From: Kiloniellaceae bacterium
GTDB lineage: Bacteria > Pseudomonadota > Alphaproteobacteria > Kiloniellales > J153
NCBI GenBank assembly: GCA_021776175.1
Contig: JAJFGJ010000010.1
Coordinates: 1 to 64,000 of the forward strand
Reading direction: 5' to 3'
DNA length: 64,000 nt
Every line of letters begins with the position of its first letter. Positions within the stretch are counted from its first letter, which is position 1. Of the stretch, positions 34,981 through 43,606 are shown piece by piece. The position numbers were made by a program, and so were the translations under genes. The notes under the pieces were generated by a model. The model did not search any database. It was not told the DNA's origin and saw only the letters and a program-made list of their open reading frames with translations.

Positions 34981-37900
34981 ATGTCTGATTTTCCTGCGAC
35001 TGAATGTCTTCCCGATGCATCAGCCCGTGTGGCCGCCCTAACAGACCATGACCGCACATTGTTGGTTGAGGCCGGCGCGGGGAGTGGCAAGACGGCCCTC
35101 ATGGCCGGGCGCGTGGCCCTGCTCGTTGCTGAGGGCGTTCAGCCAAGTGAAATTGTTGCGATTACCTTTACTGAAGCTGCCGCCTCGGAACTCCTCGAAC
35201 GTATCGAGCGGTTTGTAAGGTTTCTGCTCGACGGTCAGGTGCCGTTGGAACTTGAAGAAGCACTACCGGAAGGCCTTTCGGACGAGCAACGTGCGCATCT
35301 CCAACTCGGTGCCGCCACGCTCGATGAAATAACCTGCTCGACTATCCACGGCTTCTGCCAACAACTGATCAAGCCCTACCCTGTGGAAACGGGTATCGAT
35401 CCGGGCGCGAAGATTATCGATCCGGCAGCGGCAGAACTTGCTTATCAAGATTTGATGGAAGCCTGGCTGTCAGCCCGCTTCGGCCGTGATCGTGGGGCGG
35501 AAGGACTCGGGCGCATTCCTCCGATCACGGATGCTGGCGGCGAAGAGGATTTTTTCACCGAGTTGCTGGTCAAGGCTCCCGATAGGACACTGGACCTCAT
35601 CCAGAATACCGCCCAGTTCCTCAAGGTTCACCGGACCGCACGAGCAAGTGCTGCCGCAATCAACCCGGCTGAGTTTACAGCCCTCGCCGATGCTGTAACG
35701 GCTTGTGCCGCCTGGTACAACGATAGCGGCGTCGTGGAGCCTACGACTGCCGAATTCATAGAAGACATTGCCCAAGTTGCCGATCTTGCGCGAGAAGCTG
35801 GCACCCAGCCGCTGACAGGCCGCCGGATTGCCACGCTTCTTTTTCACACACCACCCAAAGCCTGCAAAAAGGACGATATCGAGTTCAAACGATGGGGCCG
35901 GAAAACAAAATGGAAAGACGCCGCCAAGAGGACCGGGCTCAGTGCCGCGCAGGGCGAACAGCTTAGCACCGCTGGTGAGGGGCACTATCAGGCTTGCGCC
36001 GTAGCTTACAGGTCCTTCTGCGCCGGTCTTGGCGCGCTTGCATTTGAGCATTTTGTCGGCGAGTTCGATGCGCTGCGGGAGCTTTATCGGGAGTACAAGC
36101 GTGACGCTGCACTCCTAGATTTTGATGATTTACTGCATCACGCCCGTGACCTCTTGAATACTAACGAGGCTGTACGCCGCGCTCTTGCACAGCGCTATCC
36201 GCGCATCCTCGTCGATGAGTTTCAGGACACAGATCCCCTACAGGCTGAAATCCTTTGGCGCATTGCAGGTGACGGTGGGATGGACTCAGCATGGCATGAA
36301 AACATCATTCGCCCTGGCGCGCTATTTCTGGTCGGCGACCCAAAACAGGCAATCTACCGCTTTCGCGGTGCAGACGTAGAAACGTATCTCGTGGCCAAAC
36401 ACGCGTTGGAAGAACAAGACCCGTCCGCCGTTCTGGACATTACGGCCAGCTTCAGGGCACAGCGCCCAATCCTGGAGTTCGTCAATACGCATTTCGCGGA
36501 AATGCTCGACGAGGCACGAGGACAGCCCGGATTTACGGCTCTTAGTCCCGTACGTCCGGCAGGGGATGAACCCGCTGTTTCAGCTTTCGAACTCACACTT
36601 GATGATCGGCACAAGAATGATAAGGGGAATTTAATTGTAGACAGTGTGCGCCGCGAAGAAGCGGCTACTGTTGCTGAAATCATCTATCGGTTGATCGGAA
36701 GCTACCCGGTTTGGGATAAGGGTCAGCAGCGCTTCAGGCCTGTGCGCGCAGGCGAAATTGCTTTGCTTGCGCCGACTGGAACCAGCCTTTGGATATATGA
36801 ACGCGCCTTGGAAGAGCGCGAAATTCCAATCGCGACCCAGGCAGGCAAAGGATTCTTTCGTCGTCAGGAAGTACAGGACCTTATCGCGATTACCAGAACC
36901 ATTGCTGATCGCCGCGATACACTGGCCTTTGGCACACTTATACGTGGGCCGCTGGTAGGACTTACGGAGGAAGAGATTGCTGATGCAATTGAGGCACTGA
37001 ACGAGGGAGCTGAACACACAAGGCGTCTGAACCTTTGGACCGATCCGGCGCTCCTCAACCATTCGGTGCTTCAGCAGACACTCACCGTGCTGCAAAACCT
37101 TGCTCGCAAAGCGCGGCACGCAACACCTTACCAGCTTTTGGCAGAAGCCGTTGAAGAGCTGCATATCCGTCCGATCCTGAAGGCACGCCATCCGCGCGGA
37201 ACAGAGCGGGCGCTAGCAAATGTTGAGCTTGTACTGGAAATGGCGCGCGCCTATGGAGGCCGTGGCATCGGTGATTTTGCACGCGCACTATGGCAACGCT
37301 GGGAAGATGGGGACTCTCAAGCTGAAGGCAGACCAGACGCTGAAGCAGATGCGGTATCGATCATCACGATGCATTCGTCGAAAGGCCTTGAATGGCCAAT
37401 CGTCATTCCAATTAATTCCACAACCATTCTCTGGTCCGATACGAGCTTTTTGTATCGGCGTCAGAATGACAGCGTGCATTTTAAAGTATTCAATTTTCCA
37501 AGCCTAGATTATGAGGCGGTTAGCAACGAGGAAGCTGAGGAATCGCGCCGCGAACGCGTTCGTCTCTGGTATGTTGCTCTCACCCGTGCCCGTGATCTGC
37601 TTCTCCTGACAAAACAGAATGAGCGCCTTCCCAATGATTGGCTCAGTCTGATTGATATCGATATAGAGGCGCTTCCGGTTTTTGACGCGACACGATTTAG
37701 TGGATCGCCGCCGCAGGTTGGCTCGGACGGCGATAACGCTCAAGACGAAGCGACGTGGCAGCACGAAGCGGCAACGGTTGCTGCTTCACAGCGGCGTATC
37801 ACCTGGCATCAACCAAGCAGGCATGAAGGATCGCCGGAGCCATCGGAACCAGAAGAAGAAATATTTGTCGGCGCTGACGCAATCACTGAAAGCTTGCCTT

Positions 37901-38418
37901 ATCCCGCTGAGGAACCCCGTATCCAGGGAGGCCGAGAACGTGGCTTGATTCTGCACAAACTTATGGAAGAAGTTCTCACGGGGGAATTGGAGCAGGATGA
38001 AACAATTCTACGTGCGCGGGCCGCTGAACTTCTAGCTCAGATTGGACTCACGGATACAGAGGATGCATCTTCCGGCCCGTCCAGCGATGAAATGGCTACC
38101 ACTGTGACTCGGACGATACAAATCCGGGAAATTGCAGAACTGCGATCTCGATTATCCCCCGAGTTTCGCGTCTACGCCGGTACGGTAGAAGAGGAGGCCC
38201 TAACGTTCACTGCTGGGATCGCTGACGCTATTGCCGCTGATGATGCCGGCCACATTGAAGTCGTTATTGACTGGAAGAGCGATGTGAGCCCTGGCCAGTC
38301 TGAGACGGAACAGTACCGTGGTCAGGTTGGTGATTATCTGGCAGCAACCGGAGCACGGCGCGGGCTGATCGTATTCATGACTCCTGGTCGCGTTGTTGAA
38401 GTGCTAGCGGAAAGCTGA
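34981..38418 (+). CDS. AddA-like UvrD helicase with C-terminal nuclease
   Basis: 1145 residues. SF1A helicase motifs: Walker A AGAGSGKT (31-38), motif Ia AITFTEAAASEL, Walker B-type ILVDEFQDTDPLQ, motif III FLVGDPKQAIYRFRGADVE, ITMHSSKGLEWPIV and VALTRARDLLLL. The end of the protein carries a RecB-type nuclease (GLILHKLMEEVL, then VVIDWKSDV with the Asp-x-Lys pair). This is the AddA architecture. The start at 34981 follows GGGGAG, two bases after the AddB-like stop, so the pair is co-translated. A chromosomal AddAB would normally serve recombination; this copy is on a mobile element. Confidence 0.85.
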   Translation: MSDFPATECLPDASARVAALTDHDRTLLVEAGAGSGKTALMAGRVALLVAEGVQPSEIVAITFTEAAASELLERIERFVRFLLDGQVPLELEEALPEGLSDEQRAHLQLGAATLDEITCSTIHGFCQQLIKPYPVETGIDPGAKIIDPAAAELAYQDLMEAWLSARFGRDRGAEGLGRIPPITDAGGEEDFFTELLVKAPDRTLDLIQNTAQFLKVHRTARASAAAINPAEFTALADAVTACAAWYNDSGVVEPTTAEFIEDIAQVADLAREAGTQPLTGRRIATLLFHTPPKACKKDDIEFKRWGRKTKWKDAAKRTGLSAAQGEQLSTAGEGHYQACAVAYRSFCAGLGALAFEHFVGEFDALRELYREYKRDAALLDFDDLLHHARDLLNTNEAVRRALAQRYPRILVDEFQDTDPLQAEILWRIAGDGGMDSAWHENIIRPGALFLVGDPKQAIYRFRGADVETYLVAKHALEEQDPSAVLDITASFRAQRPILEFVNTHFAEMLDEARGQPGFTALSPVRPAGDEPAVSAFELTLDDRHKNDKGNLIVDSVRREEAATVAEIIYRLIGSYPVWDKGQQRFRPVRAGEIALLAPTGTSLWIYERALEEREIPIATQAGKGFFRRQEVQDLIAITRTIADRRDTLAFGTLIRGPLVGLTEEEIADAIEALNEGAEHTRRLNLWTDPALLNHSVLQQTLTVLQNLARKARHATPYQLLAEAVEELHIRPILKARHPRGTERALANVELVLEMARAYGGRGIGDFARALWQRWEDGDSQAEGRPDAEADAVSIITMHSSKGLEWPIVIPINSTTILWSDTSFLYRRQNDSVHFKVFNFPSLDYEAVSNEEAEESRRERVRLWYVALTRARDLLLLTKQNERLPNDWLSLIDIDIEALPVFDATRFSGSPPQVGSDGDNAQDEATWQHEAATVAASQRRITWHQPSRHEGSPEPSEPEEEIFVGADAITESLPYPAEEPRIQGGRERGLILHKLMEEVLTGELEQDETILRARAAELLAQIGLTDTEDASSGPSSDEMATTVTRTIQIREIAELRSRLSPEFRVYAGTVEEEALTFTAGIADAIAADDAGHIEVVIDWKSDVSPGQSETEQYRGQVGDYLAATGARRGLIVFMTPGRVVEVLAES

Positions 38419-38474
38419 AAGCTAGCATCGAGGAAGGATAGGAAGGACATCCCTTACCTATTAACGGTGTGTCT

Positions 38475-38630
38475 TCAATCGCTATCCCGCCGATACCCAT
38501 GGGTATTCATCTTCAGATGAACGCCGTCGCTCAGGAACTCAGGCGGGTTTTCGCAGTAGGCCGTGAGCAGCCCCGCCGCCATACGAAGCTCACGAAATCC
38601 AAAATCTTTCAGGTCTGTTGTTGTCGTCAT
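38475..38630 (-). CDS. Small protein, 51 residues, strong ribosome site
   Basis: It begins MTTTTDLKDFGFRELRMAAG and ends at a stop after 51 codons. The start is preceded by AAAGGAGAGCGAAAATG, an excellent ribosome-binding site with seven-base spacing, the best evidence that it is translated. The sequence up to DGVHLKMNTH resembles the N-terminal half of small phage/plasmid proteins of the FGYREL type that end in a zinc ribbon. Here the zinc-ribbon half is absent, so this may be a truncated member. Function unknown. Confidence 0.55.
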   Translation of the reverse strand: MTTTTDLKDFGFRELRMAAGLLTAYCENPPEFLSDGVHLKMNTHGYRRDSD

Positions 38631-38660
38631 TTTCGCTCTCCTTTCAAAAGATCGATAGAC

Positions 38661-38676
38661 GGGTGCACATGCACCC
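38661..38676. promoter_or_regulatory. Palindrome GGGTGCACATGCACCC
   Basis: A perfect 7-base inverted repeat with a two-base centre, 31 bases upstream of the small gene's start and so in its 5' region. Probably an operator for a dimeric regulator; the core TGCAC is shared with the repeats beside the integrase. Confidence 0.4.
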
Positions 38677-39012
38677 CTGCCCATCGGCGAGACCGGGAGG
38701 GTGTAGGCCGGTACGTGTTCGTGGCTAGCCGGGCGGCGGACCGGGGCGGGCGTCACAAGTCTGCGCCGGATGCGGCCCTGCCGGACCAAAGAAGACGTGC
38801 CAAGGGAGGGAGGGCAGCGTCCTCCCTAAGCCCTTCTGGATTGGATGAAACTCAAGCGCCACTCGCGCGCTGTCCATAAAAAAATGCGCGAGGGATCGTC
38901 ACCTTATGGCGGAGACGCCCGCAGGCGGCTCCGGGCGCATTGCGCCTAGAGCCAAGTCCGGCAAAGCCGAACGCGCCCTCTTCGATCGCCGCAATGCATG
39001 GCTTGGCTCCTC

Positions 39013-39528
39013 TTAAGAGCCTTTTTCAAAGAATATGTCGTCAACGAGCGATTTATAATCGGTGTCAATTTCAGCAAAAAATTCCTCTGCCGTTGGAACA
39101 GAAACGTCGAAATTTGTCTGTTCCTGCCATGAGCGAATGAGCCCCGCGAACACCTTCAAGATTTCGACTGTCTTTCTAATGAAACCGTCCACGAAAGCGC
39201 TGGCAATCTTGCGGCCTTCTGTGGTCTGGAGATTCCAACCAGGAACGTCGTCCACGTTGTGAACAAGAATGTTCCGCTCTTCCAGAAATTCTTCCAATAA
39301 GGCATCGAAACTCTCGTCCAGGTCGGCCCTCTTGCGTAGTTCGCCCAAAAAATATCCAAGTGTTTTCTTGCGCTCTTCCCTGGTTTGCTTTTCCAATTTC
39401 TCAATTGTGAGAGGGCTGTCTTTCTGCAAAACAAATATCATACACAAACGGATCACTTGCTCGGCAGACTGCACGAAAACCAGCGCAGCCCCTATCCGCA
39501 TCAACACATCTTTTTGCTCAGCGTTCAT
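39013..39528 (-). CDS. HEPN-like protein, third gene of the OLD/UvrD operon
   Basis: 171 residues, mostly helical by composition. The stretch FLEERNILVHNVDD carries R85-N86-x3-H90, the R-x4-H signature of HEPN-domain ribonucleases. Long helices before and after it fit the HEPN bundle. Its ATG overlaps the stop of the UvrD-like helicase gene (ATGA), so it is translationally coupled and probably functions with it. HEPN proteins in defence loci commonly cut RNA to stop growth on infection. Canonical Gabija has only two genes, so this third member is unusual. Other helical proteins can carry R-x4-H by chance. Confidence 0.6.
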   Translation of the reverse strand: MNAEQKDVLMRIGAALVFVQSAEQVIRLCMIFVLQKDSPLTIEKLEKQTREERKKTLGYFLGELRKRADLDESFDALLEEFLEERNILVHNVDDVPGWNLQTTEGRKIASAFVDGFIRKTVEILKVFAGLIRSWQEQTNFDVSVPTAEEFFAEIDTDYKSLVDDIFFEKGS

Positions 39529-41510
39529 GGCGTCAGATCATGAATATGCCAGCCCTGATCACGGGCGAGAGCAACCAGTTCGTCATTTGCTGCCTCTTTG
39601 CGCAGGGCGCATGACAAGAGTTCTCGCGGCCTTGTAGCTGCAACGAATACGTTAGTGGCCGCTGCTAGCTGCGCAACGTTGTCACCAAAGTGCCGGTCCT
39701 CTAATCCGAATACGTGAGGCAGGACTGTGGCGAGGTCCATCGCCCGCAGGTCCAAAGCCTGTCCCCGCCAGACTTCGGTTTCGACGACAAGGATTGAATC
39801 GACGGTTTTACCCTTCACGGAATGGATCGATCCCAACCTGATCGGAATATCATCATGAACGAATACCGTTCGCGAACGCTGACGGGCCTGTGCATCGTGA
39901 TCGACTGCGCCTTCTTCAACGAATTCCAGAAAAGCCGTGGCGGCTGGCACGAGGGGTTGATCTATATTCAAGATTAACTTGAGGTCGCGGCAGAAGATAT
40001 CCCATGAAGCCGTGTCCCATGCGGCGTTGCCGACCAAAACATGGTCCCGCATCAACCGTCGTAGCTTGAGAGGAAGATGCGTATCAATGGAAGCAAGATA
40101 GCTCCAGAGATTGCGCTTGCTAACGGCTTTGTCTGAGGAGTCTTGAATTCCTTGACGACGGAGTAGGCCAACGGTCCCGGATACGAACAGATCAACAATT
40201 TCCGCCGGCGATGAGTGTGCTTCGTTCAGTATCGAGGCCTGACGCAAGGAAGCGCAAAGCCTGTCGGGACGGCTTTGACGGCCCTTGCCACTTCTGTAAT
40301 CCGGGCAATAATCGATAAGGGTTTTGGGCCAATCCCCGGTTCTGTCCCGGGTGGGATTGTGCCGGGAAGCTACAGCCCAAATCTCGTGATCCTGTGTAAG
40401 ATTTTCTCCCCAATGAGCGTGCACTTCGCCCGCATATGTCGGAAGCACGGCATTAATGGACTCTCCATCAAACAGGATGAGGCTGCGCCGGTTCGGAATA
40501 CCGGGCTTCCCTTCGATCTCCTGTGTGGCACGAACAGTCAGACGACTGGAAAATGCGGCAATTTCTGCACCAAAGCGCCGGGTCTCATTTAGAGGAATAA
40601 CGCCATCGGCGGCCTGCCAGTAATCGTTTGGCGTTAGGTTTTCGTCTTCGTAGAGAGTCTGATTCTGGTCGCCCAGTCGTTGGTATGCGACACCATCGCA
40701 AAACAAGCGGTCGAGCAATGCAAGCTGCGCTCCGTTTGTGTCCTGTGCCTCATCAAGCAAAACGAGCGGAAAGCGCTGGCGGATGCGCTCGATAAGAGCC
40801 GGGCATTTTTCGATAGCCTGATGAGCCAGGGCGGTCATATCGGCAAACCGGTAGAACCCCTCATTAACGATCTCGGCTTTTAGCTCCTCAAGAGCGATCC
40901 CGGATTGGCTTTGCGGACCGGGTTGACGTTGCCGGTGGCGGATTTGCAGTCGATGAGGCGCGGCCTCAGCCGTACATGCAAAATCACCGGCAAGCTCCAG
41001 ACTTGAGACGAATTGATCCAGGGCGCGCCGGTTTCTGCCGTTATTCATCTGAGAGTATGTAATCAGAGCAGGCTTTGAACGCCATCTTGAGCCCGCAACG
41101 GCGGCAAAAACATCATCGTCTATGCGCTGAACGGACCAGCCGAGTCCGCGAAGATAGGGAAGCGCGACAAAGCGATCGATAAAAGCCGTCACGGTGCCGA
41201 TAAAGTGGGGGTATCCAAGAAATGCGGATGCCAGGGGATGAGAGAAGAGCTTTTTCTCCACCTCTTCCCGCGCTGCGTTCGTATGGGATACAACACAGAC
41301 GCCTTGTGTGCGTGAAGTCCAGCATCGTGACAGGAGCGCAAGCTTTGCTACCAATAACGTCGTTTTGCCGTTACCCGGTGCCGCCTGTACATCGCAGGAT
41401 TCGGTTGAGGACAGAAACGATCTCTGATTTGCGCCTGTAAAGTCGCATCCGCCAAGCTCCTCACCGAGTTCATCCAGCAACCTGGGCGTGAGAGGCGGAA
41501 CTTCAATCAT
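39525..41510 (-). CDS. UvrD/PcrA-like helicase, GajB-like
   Basis: 661 residues of the SF1A helicase family. It has Walker A AAPGNGKTT (residues 43-51), motif Ia VVSHTNAAREEV, Walker B LLDEAQDTNG (DEAQ at 253-256), motif III YQRLGDQNQTLYEDE, motif V SIHSVKGKTVDSILVV and motif VI VAATRPRELLS. The gene overlaps the upstream OLD nuclease stop (ATGA) and the downstream HEPN start. A UvrD-like helicase coupled to an OLD nuclease is the arrangement of Gabija (GajA/GajB); at 661 residues it is longer than typical GajB (about 500). Hence Gabija-like rather than certain Gabija. Confidence 0.82.
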   Translation of the reverse strand: MIEVPPLTPRLLDELGEELGGCDFTGANQRSFLSSTESCDVQAAPGNGKTTLLVAKLALLSRCWTSRTQGVCVVSHTNAAREEVEKKLFSHPLASAFLGYPHFIGTVTAFIDRFVALPYLRGLGWSVQRIDDDVFAAVAGSRWRSKPALITYSQMNNGRNRRALDQFVSSLELAGDFACTAEAAPHRLQIRHRQRQPGPQSQSGIALEELKAEIVNEGFYRFADMTALAHQAIEKCPALIERIRQRFPLVLLDEAQDTNGAQLALLDRLFCDGVAYQRLGDQNQTLYEDENLTPNDYWQAADGVIPLNETRRFGAEIAAFSSRLTVRATQEIEGKPGIPNRRSLILFDGESINAVLPTYAGEVHAHWGENLTQDHEIWAVASRHNPTRDRTGDWPKTLIDYCPDYRSGKGRQSRPDRLCASLRQASILNEAHSSPAEIVDLFVSGTVGLLRRQGIQDSSDKAVSKRNLWSYLASIDTHLPLKLRRLMRDHVLVGNAAWDTASWDIFCRDLKLILNIDQPLVPAATAFLEFVEEGAVDHDAQARQRSRTVFVHDDIPIRLGSIHSVKGKTVDSILVVETEVWRGQALDLRAMDLATVLPHVFGLEDRHFGDNVAQLAAATNVFVAATRPRELLSCALRKEAANDELVALARDQGWHIHDLTP

Positions 41511-43423
41511 TCTTCCGCCGCCTGTTCTGTTGCGGGCGGTGTTTGCTGCGCGGGAGCCGCTGGTACCGGGGAGTTCGTGACATACTCAATTGCATTGACC
41601 ACGTAGGCAGGGAGCTTTGCCTTGAATTCCTCTGAACCGTCAGGCAAGTCGTCGATTAAGGCGGCGAGTTGTTCTGCAACAACCGTCTTGGAAATCTGAT
41701 TTTTATGGAGCGGTTCAAAAATGCAGACCGCAATATCATCTGCGGTTTTCATCTCGTCCGCCTGCCAGGCTTCTACTTCTGTCTTCGCATCGGCGGCGAT
41801 TTGATCGCTGGTCTTTCCAGCCCTTCCCTTGGCAATCTGAATGGCCTGATGAACAATCAGAGCACAATCAGGCTGCCGGGCCAGATCAAACTCAAGTGTC
41901 CATTGCTCGGAAGGAAAGGCTTTGACGGCACCGCCTACGTGCTTCAGGAGATTTTCCATGTGTGCGGCTTTCTTGTCCGCTTCCCATTCCCCTTCGGTTG
42001 CGCGATCGCCTACAAGAGCCTTTGCAGCGTCCGGCGGAATGTCGCGATCAGGAATAAGGGCCACCGGCACCGGCATCGCGGTACCGTCCATTCGCTGTAG
42101 AATGCGGCTGTAACGAAACAGGCCACGATGACCAACATTGACGATGGATACACCATGCTTTGCAAAGGGCCTGTCGATCTTTTTGGCAATGGCAGGCAGT
42201 AATAGATTCTCGGCGTCACCTTCGACAACGACTATACCCCGCGCAAAGAACAGGTTTGCCTTCGTGGCATCGAGAAACCGGCGCAGAAAAGAGTAATCGT
42301 CGCCCTCAAGTTTCGTATGGCCCTTGCCCAGGGGATAGGCTTTATGACCGATGATCATCACCATCGCATTCAGATCGGCGCTAGCCGCAAGCTGAGGACT
42401 ATGTGAGCTAAGCAAAACTTGAACCTGTTGGCCCTGTTCGCCTTCAGGTACGGGCGCTGCCCGATCTTCAAGCACCTGCATAAAGAGTGTTTGATGTTGA
42501 GGATGAAGATGTGCTTCCGGCTCCTCAATCAGAAGGAACGGAACCTGATCAGGGCGGGACTGAAGTAGAAGAAGTTCCGCCGCCATAAACAGCAAATTGT
42601 TGTAGCCAAGTCCTCGCGCAAGCCGCACCGTTCGGCCCGGTGGCGAATTAAGATATAGCTCAAGCCGTTCGAGAAGGTGATCGAATGACCCCTTCGCACC
42701 AAGCCCTAAGGTGGCATTGAGGGGATCGCCCGAGAAAGACAAATCATCAAGATAGGTCGTGTTGACAGCGCTCTGTACACTCTGAACGGCTTGGTTGGCG
42801 TCAACTTCGGTATCAGCCTGCACCATTGTGTCTCTGAGGGTAGCGGGTGCGCCCGGTTGTGCCGGATCGGCTTGTGTCGCCATGGCAGGCAATGCACCGA
42901 GAATACGTGAAAGGCGCGACCTGCGGCCTGACCGCAGCTCTCGTTCGGCATCCCTGAGTGGCCTGAGATAGGTGGATTTCAGGTATTCGCGGAGATCACC
43001 TTCAAGCGGCAAGCCATCGCCATTATTCCCCGCACGATAGAGCGGAATGACCGATTCACCGCCACCGACTAGCTTGCGGAGCGTTGCACGCAAGCAGACA
43101 TGCAGCCGGAGAGTTCCAGCTTCGTTGCTGCACCATTCAAGGAAGCGCGCCTCCTCATCGGGCGTGAGTTGATCGAAAGTGCAGCGGATAAGAAGCTCTG
43201 TGACTCTGCTACCGTCAGGTTTGACATGAAAATCCTCCGGTTCCAGCCGAAGATAGTCATCACCTCGAGTCCACAGGACAAATCGCGGGGCATCGATGGC
43301 GGCAGTTTTGCCAGAGTCATTTGGTCCGACAAGAATATTCAGACCACGGCGCAATTTGAGCGTAAGGGGGCTTTCCGGGCCGAAGCACCGAAATCCTGAT
43401 ACATGTATTTCCGAGACATACAT
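41507..43423 (-). CDS. OLD-family ATPase/TOPRIM nuclease, GajA-like
   Basis: 638 residues. The N-terminal ABC-type ATPase starts VSEIHVSGFRCFGPESPL. It has Walker A GPNDSGKT (33-40), Walker B FLLIEEPEAHLHPQHQ (Glu300/301) and the H-loop LLSSHSPQ (His341). The C-terminal TOPRIM domain has Glu401 (VVVEGDAENLLLP) and Asp459-x-Asp461 (ALIPDRD). Class 2 OLD nucleases sit next to a UvrD helicase, as here. In Gabija the GajA nuclease nicks DNA when nucleotide pools fall during infection. A Pro/Gln/Ala-rich tail of about 25 residues is unusual. It leads the three-gene operon. Confidence 0.87.
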   Translation of the reverse strand: MYVSEIHVSGFRCFGPESPLTLKLRRGLNILVGPNDSGKTAAIDAPRFVLWTRGDDYLRLEPEDFHVKPDGSRVTELLIRCTFDQLTPDEEARFLEWCSNEAGTLRLHVCLRATLRKLVGGGESVIPLYRAGNNGDGLPLEGDLREYLKSTYLRPLRDAERELRSGRRSRLSRILGALPAMATQADPAQPGAPATLRDTMVQADTEVDANQAVQSVQSAVNTTYLDDLSFSGDPLNATLGLGAKGSFDHLLERLELYLNSPPGRTVRLARGLGYNNLLFMAAELLLLQSRPDQVPFLLIEEPEAHLHPQHQTLFMQVLEDRAAPVPEGEQGQQVQVLLSSHSPQLAASADLNAMVMIIGHKAYPLGKGHTKLEGDDYSFLRRFLDATKANLFFARGIVVVEGDAENLLLPAIAKKIDRPFAKHGVSIVNVGHRGLFRYSRILQRMDGTAMPVPVALIPDRDIPPDAAKALVGDRATEGEWEADKKAAHMENLLKHVGGAVKAFPSEQWTLEFDLARQPDCALIVHQAIQIAKGRAGKTSDQIAADAKTEVEAWQADEMKTADDIAVCIFEPLHKNQISKTVVAEQLAALIDDLPDGSEEFKAKLPAYVVNAIEYVTNSPVPAAPAQQTPPATEQAAEE

Positions 43424-43606
43424 TTTTGTCTCTAGCCCCCAACCTTTGTATCGATCATCAATATCGAGGGAGGCCGGTTCACGGCATCCTTCCTTAGATC
43501 ATCCGTGCGACCTCCGCTGTGATGTTTCCTGCCTCTTCAACATCGATCATGGTGATCTCAATCTGACCTGCGATAAACAGATAGCACCTCCGGTTACCAA
43601 CATTAT

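Larger units (their letters stand above)
38419..39012. other. 594-base spacer with one small gene
   Basis: Separates the AddAB-like pair from the convergent HEPN/UvrD/OLD operon. It holds the 51-residue minus-strand gene (38475-38630), an upstream palindrome (38661-38676), and a 7-base stem CTCGCGC/GCGCGAG (38862-38868, 38886-38892). The rest, GC-rich around 38700-38800, shows nothing convincing. Confidence 0.5.

Noticed and set aside
38469..38879. 136-residue plus-strand frame between the AddAB-like and HEPN genes
   Set aside because: It opposes the small minus-strand gene that has a strong ribosome site; Arg/Pro/Cys-rich composition is typical of antisense reading.
38862..38892. Hairpin CTCGCGC/GCGCGAG as a rho-independent terminator
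   Set aside because: The 17-base loop is long, no T-run follows, and no gene end lies nearby on either strand.
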